From Elusimicrobiota bacterium (GTDB lineage: Bacteria > Elusimicrobiota > Elusimicrobia > Elusimicrobiales > Elusimicrobiaceae), in the NCBI GenBank assembly GCA_023398295.1, contig JAEWSL010000054.1, positions 1-21,574 of the forward strand: DNA of 21,574 nt, written 5' to 3'. Every line of letters starts with the position of its first letter. Position 1 is the first letter of the stretch. Positions 20,883 to 21,574 of this stretch are shown here, in pieces. The notes below the pieces were generated by a model. It made no database searches and was not told where the DNA came from. It saw only the letters and a program-made list of their open reading frames with translations. Both the position numbers and the translations under genes were made by a program.

Positions 20883-20908
20883 AAATCCCCGCTTGCGCGG
20901 GGATTTTT
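20883..20908. terminator. Bidirectional intrinsic terminator
   Basis: AAATCCCCGC (20883-20892), loop TTGC, GCGGGGATTT (20897-20906) and a T5 run. It closes the tail-fibre cassette and, read on the other strand, the epimerase gene ending at 20937. Confidence 0.92.
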
Positions 20909-20936
20909 GTAAGCCTTAAATAACGTAACGGTTATT

Positions 20937-21574
20937 TTATTTTCGCCAGACAAATTTATTTATGACGTTGGTGTAACTTTGGATTATTTTAACAACTTTT
21001 GTGGAAACGTTTTCGTCTGCATAATCGGCCACGGGCGCGGCGTAATCTTTATTTGCCTGCGCGCTTACTGCCACTTCAAGCGCCTGGAGCAGGGATTTTT
21101 CTTCAATTCCCGCCAAGACGAAACAGGCTTTATCCAAAGCTTCCGGCCGCTCGGTTGAAGTGCGTATGCAAACGGCGGCAAAGGGCTTCCCCACAGAGGT
21201 AAAAAAACTGCTTTCTTCGGGCAAAGTGCCGCTGTCGGACACTACGGCAAAAGCGTTTGTCTGCAGGCAGTTATAGTCGTGAAATCCCAAAGGCTTGTGG
21301 CTGATAACTCTTTTATCTAATTTGAAGGAGGAAGCCTCCAAACGTTTGCGGCTTCTGGGGTGGCAGGAATATAAGACGGGCAAATTATATTTTTCCGCCA
21401 TTTTGTTTACGGCGTTAAAAAGAGAAAGGAAGTTTTTATCCGTGTCTATATTTTCTTCGCGATGGGCGGACAGCAGAATATATTTGCCTTTTTTTAATTT
21501 AAGACGTTTTAAGATATCGCTTTTTTCTATTTGTTTTAAGTTTGCCCTTAACACTTCTGACATGGGGCTGCCGG
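20937..21574 (-). CDS. UDP-N-acetylglucosamine 2-epimerase family protein (5' end outside window)
   Basis: C-terminal 212 or so residues of a non-hydrolysing NDP-HexNAc 2-epimerase (family about 370 aa); the frame runs out of the window through GSPMSEVLRAN, so the internal Met at 21563 is not the start. Motifs: LLSAHREENID with the catalytic-region His/Arg/Glu, SCHPRSRKR, LGFHDYNCLQ, SDSGTLPEESSF and RTSTERPEALDK. The DSGT-x2-EESS form is closer to what I remember of FnlC/WbjD/Cap5G enzymes, which make UDP-N-acetyl-L-fucosamine, than to WecB (usually SGG-x-QEE), but this subdivision is uncertain. It would supply a sugar for surface polysaccharide. It ends in the bidirectional terminator at 20883-20908. 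Confidence 0.88.
   Translation of the reverse strand, partial: GSPMSEVLRANLKQIEKSDILKRLKLKKGKYILLSAHREENIDTDKNFLSLFNAVNKMAEKYNLPVLYSCHPRSRKRLEASSFKLDKRVISHKPLGFHDYNCLQTNAFAVVSDSGTLPEESSFFTSVGKPFAAVCIRTSTERPEALDKACFVLAGIEEKSLLQALEVAVSAQANKDYAAPVADYADENVSTKVVKIIQSYTNVINKFVWRK

Noticed and set aside
20729..20953. 74-codon minus-strand frame near the cassette end
   Set aside because: Runs through the terminator at 20883-20908 and overlaps the better supported 59 aa gene and the epimerase 3' end.

Overview
The window is ordinary bacterial chromosome for most of its length, with an accessory patch at about 18.5-20.9 kb. The coding content points to a didermic (Gram-negative-type) heterotroph: type II fatty-acid synthesis, two lipobox lipoproteins, lipoyl synthase, a class A penicillin-binding protein, an NfeD/SPFH pair and a nucleotide-sugar epimerase. 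A secreted protein built from short G-[VLF]-Q-x-G-[IL] repeats, like the LA_2272 surface-repeat family, and the general look of the genes make me think of Elusimicrobiota (a gut Elusimicrobium relative). That assignment is a guess from gene content; no rRNA or marker phylogeny is available here.

Layout. 1-2759 (minus): yceD/DUF177 - rpmF - plsX - fabG - acpP, a tight operon coupling ribosomal protein L32, phospholipid precursor and acyl-chain synthesis; fabH and fabD, often found between plsX and fabG, are absent. 2924-3517 (plus): secreted repeat protein. 3573-5738 (minus): exported TPR + SpoIID/LytB-domain protein. 5757-6695 (plus): lipA, divergent from the SpoIID gene with only 18 bp between start codons. 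6752-7762 (minus): lipoprotein of unknown function. 7871-11304 (plus): small lipoprotein - nadA - nadC - PLP aminotransferase (de novo NAD synthesis and amino-acid metabolism). 11389-14520 (minus): mfd, downstream of the class A PBP gene 14630-16753 (minus). 16895-18307 (plus): nfeD-like - SPFH pair, divergent from the PBP gene across an intergenic region holding a perfect 16-bp palindrome.

Accessory patch. A tRNA-Val(GAC) gene at 18524-18595 is followed by about 250 bp crowded with hairpins. This stretch contains a 28-bp exact direct repeat of the tRNA 3' end and a 119-bp unit bounded by 9-bp inverted repeats derived from the T-arm. Next come a promoter, a terminator-like hairpin with a competing alternative hairpin, and a three-gene cassette: 101 aa protein, 437 aa tail-fibre-like LRR protein and 59 aa acidic protein. 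The cassette looks like an isolated piece of a phage tail or adhesin module. No integrase, capsid, terminase or replication gene is seen. The window ends inside a UDP-GlcNAc 2-epimerase-family gene (minus).

Expression signals. Many promoters look like extended -10 elements (TGn then a TATAAT-like hexamer). Four genes (SpoIID, lipA, the 336 aa lipoprotein and the PBP) have no Shine-Dalgarno sequence but have TATAAT 6-8 nt before the start codon, which suggests leaderless mRNAs. Convergent or terminal genes are separated by clear intrinsic terminators.
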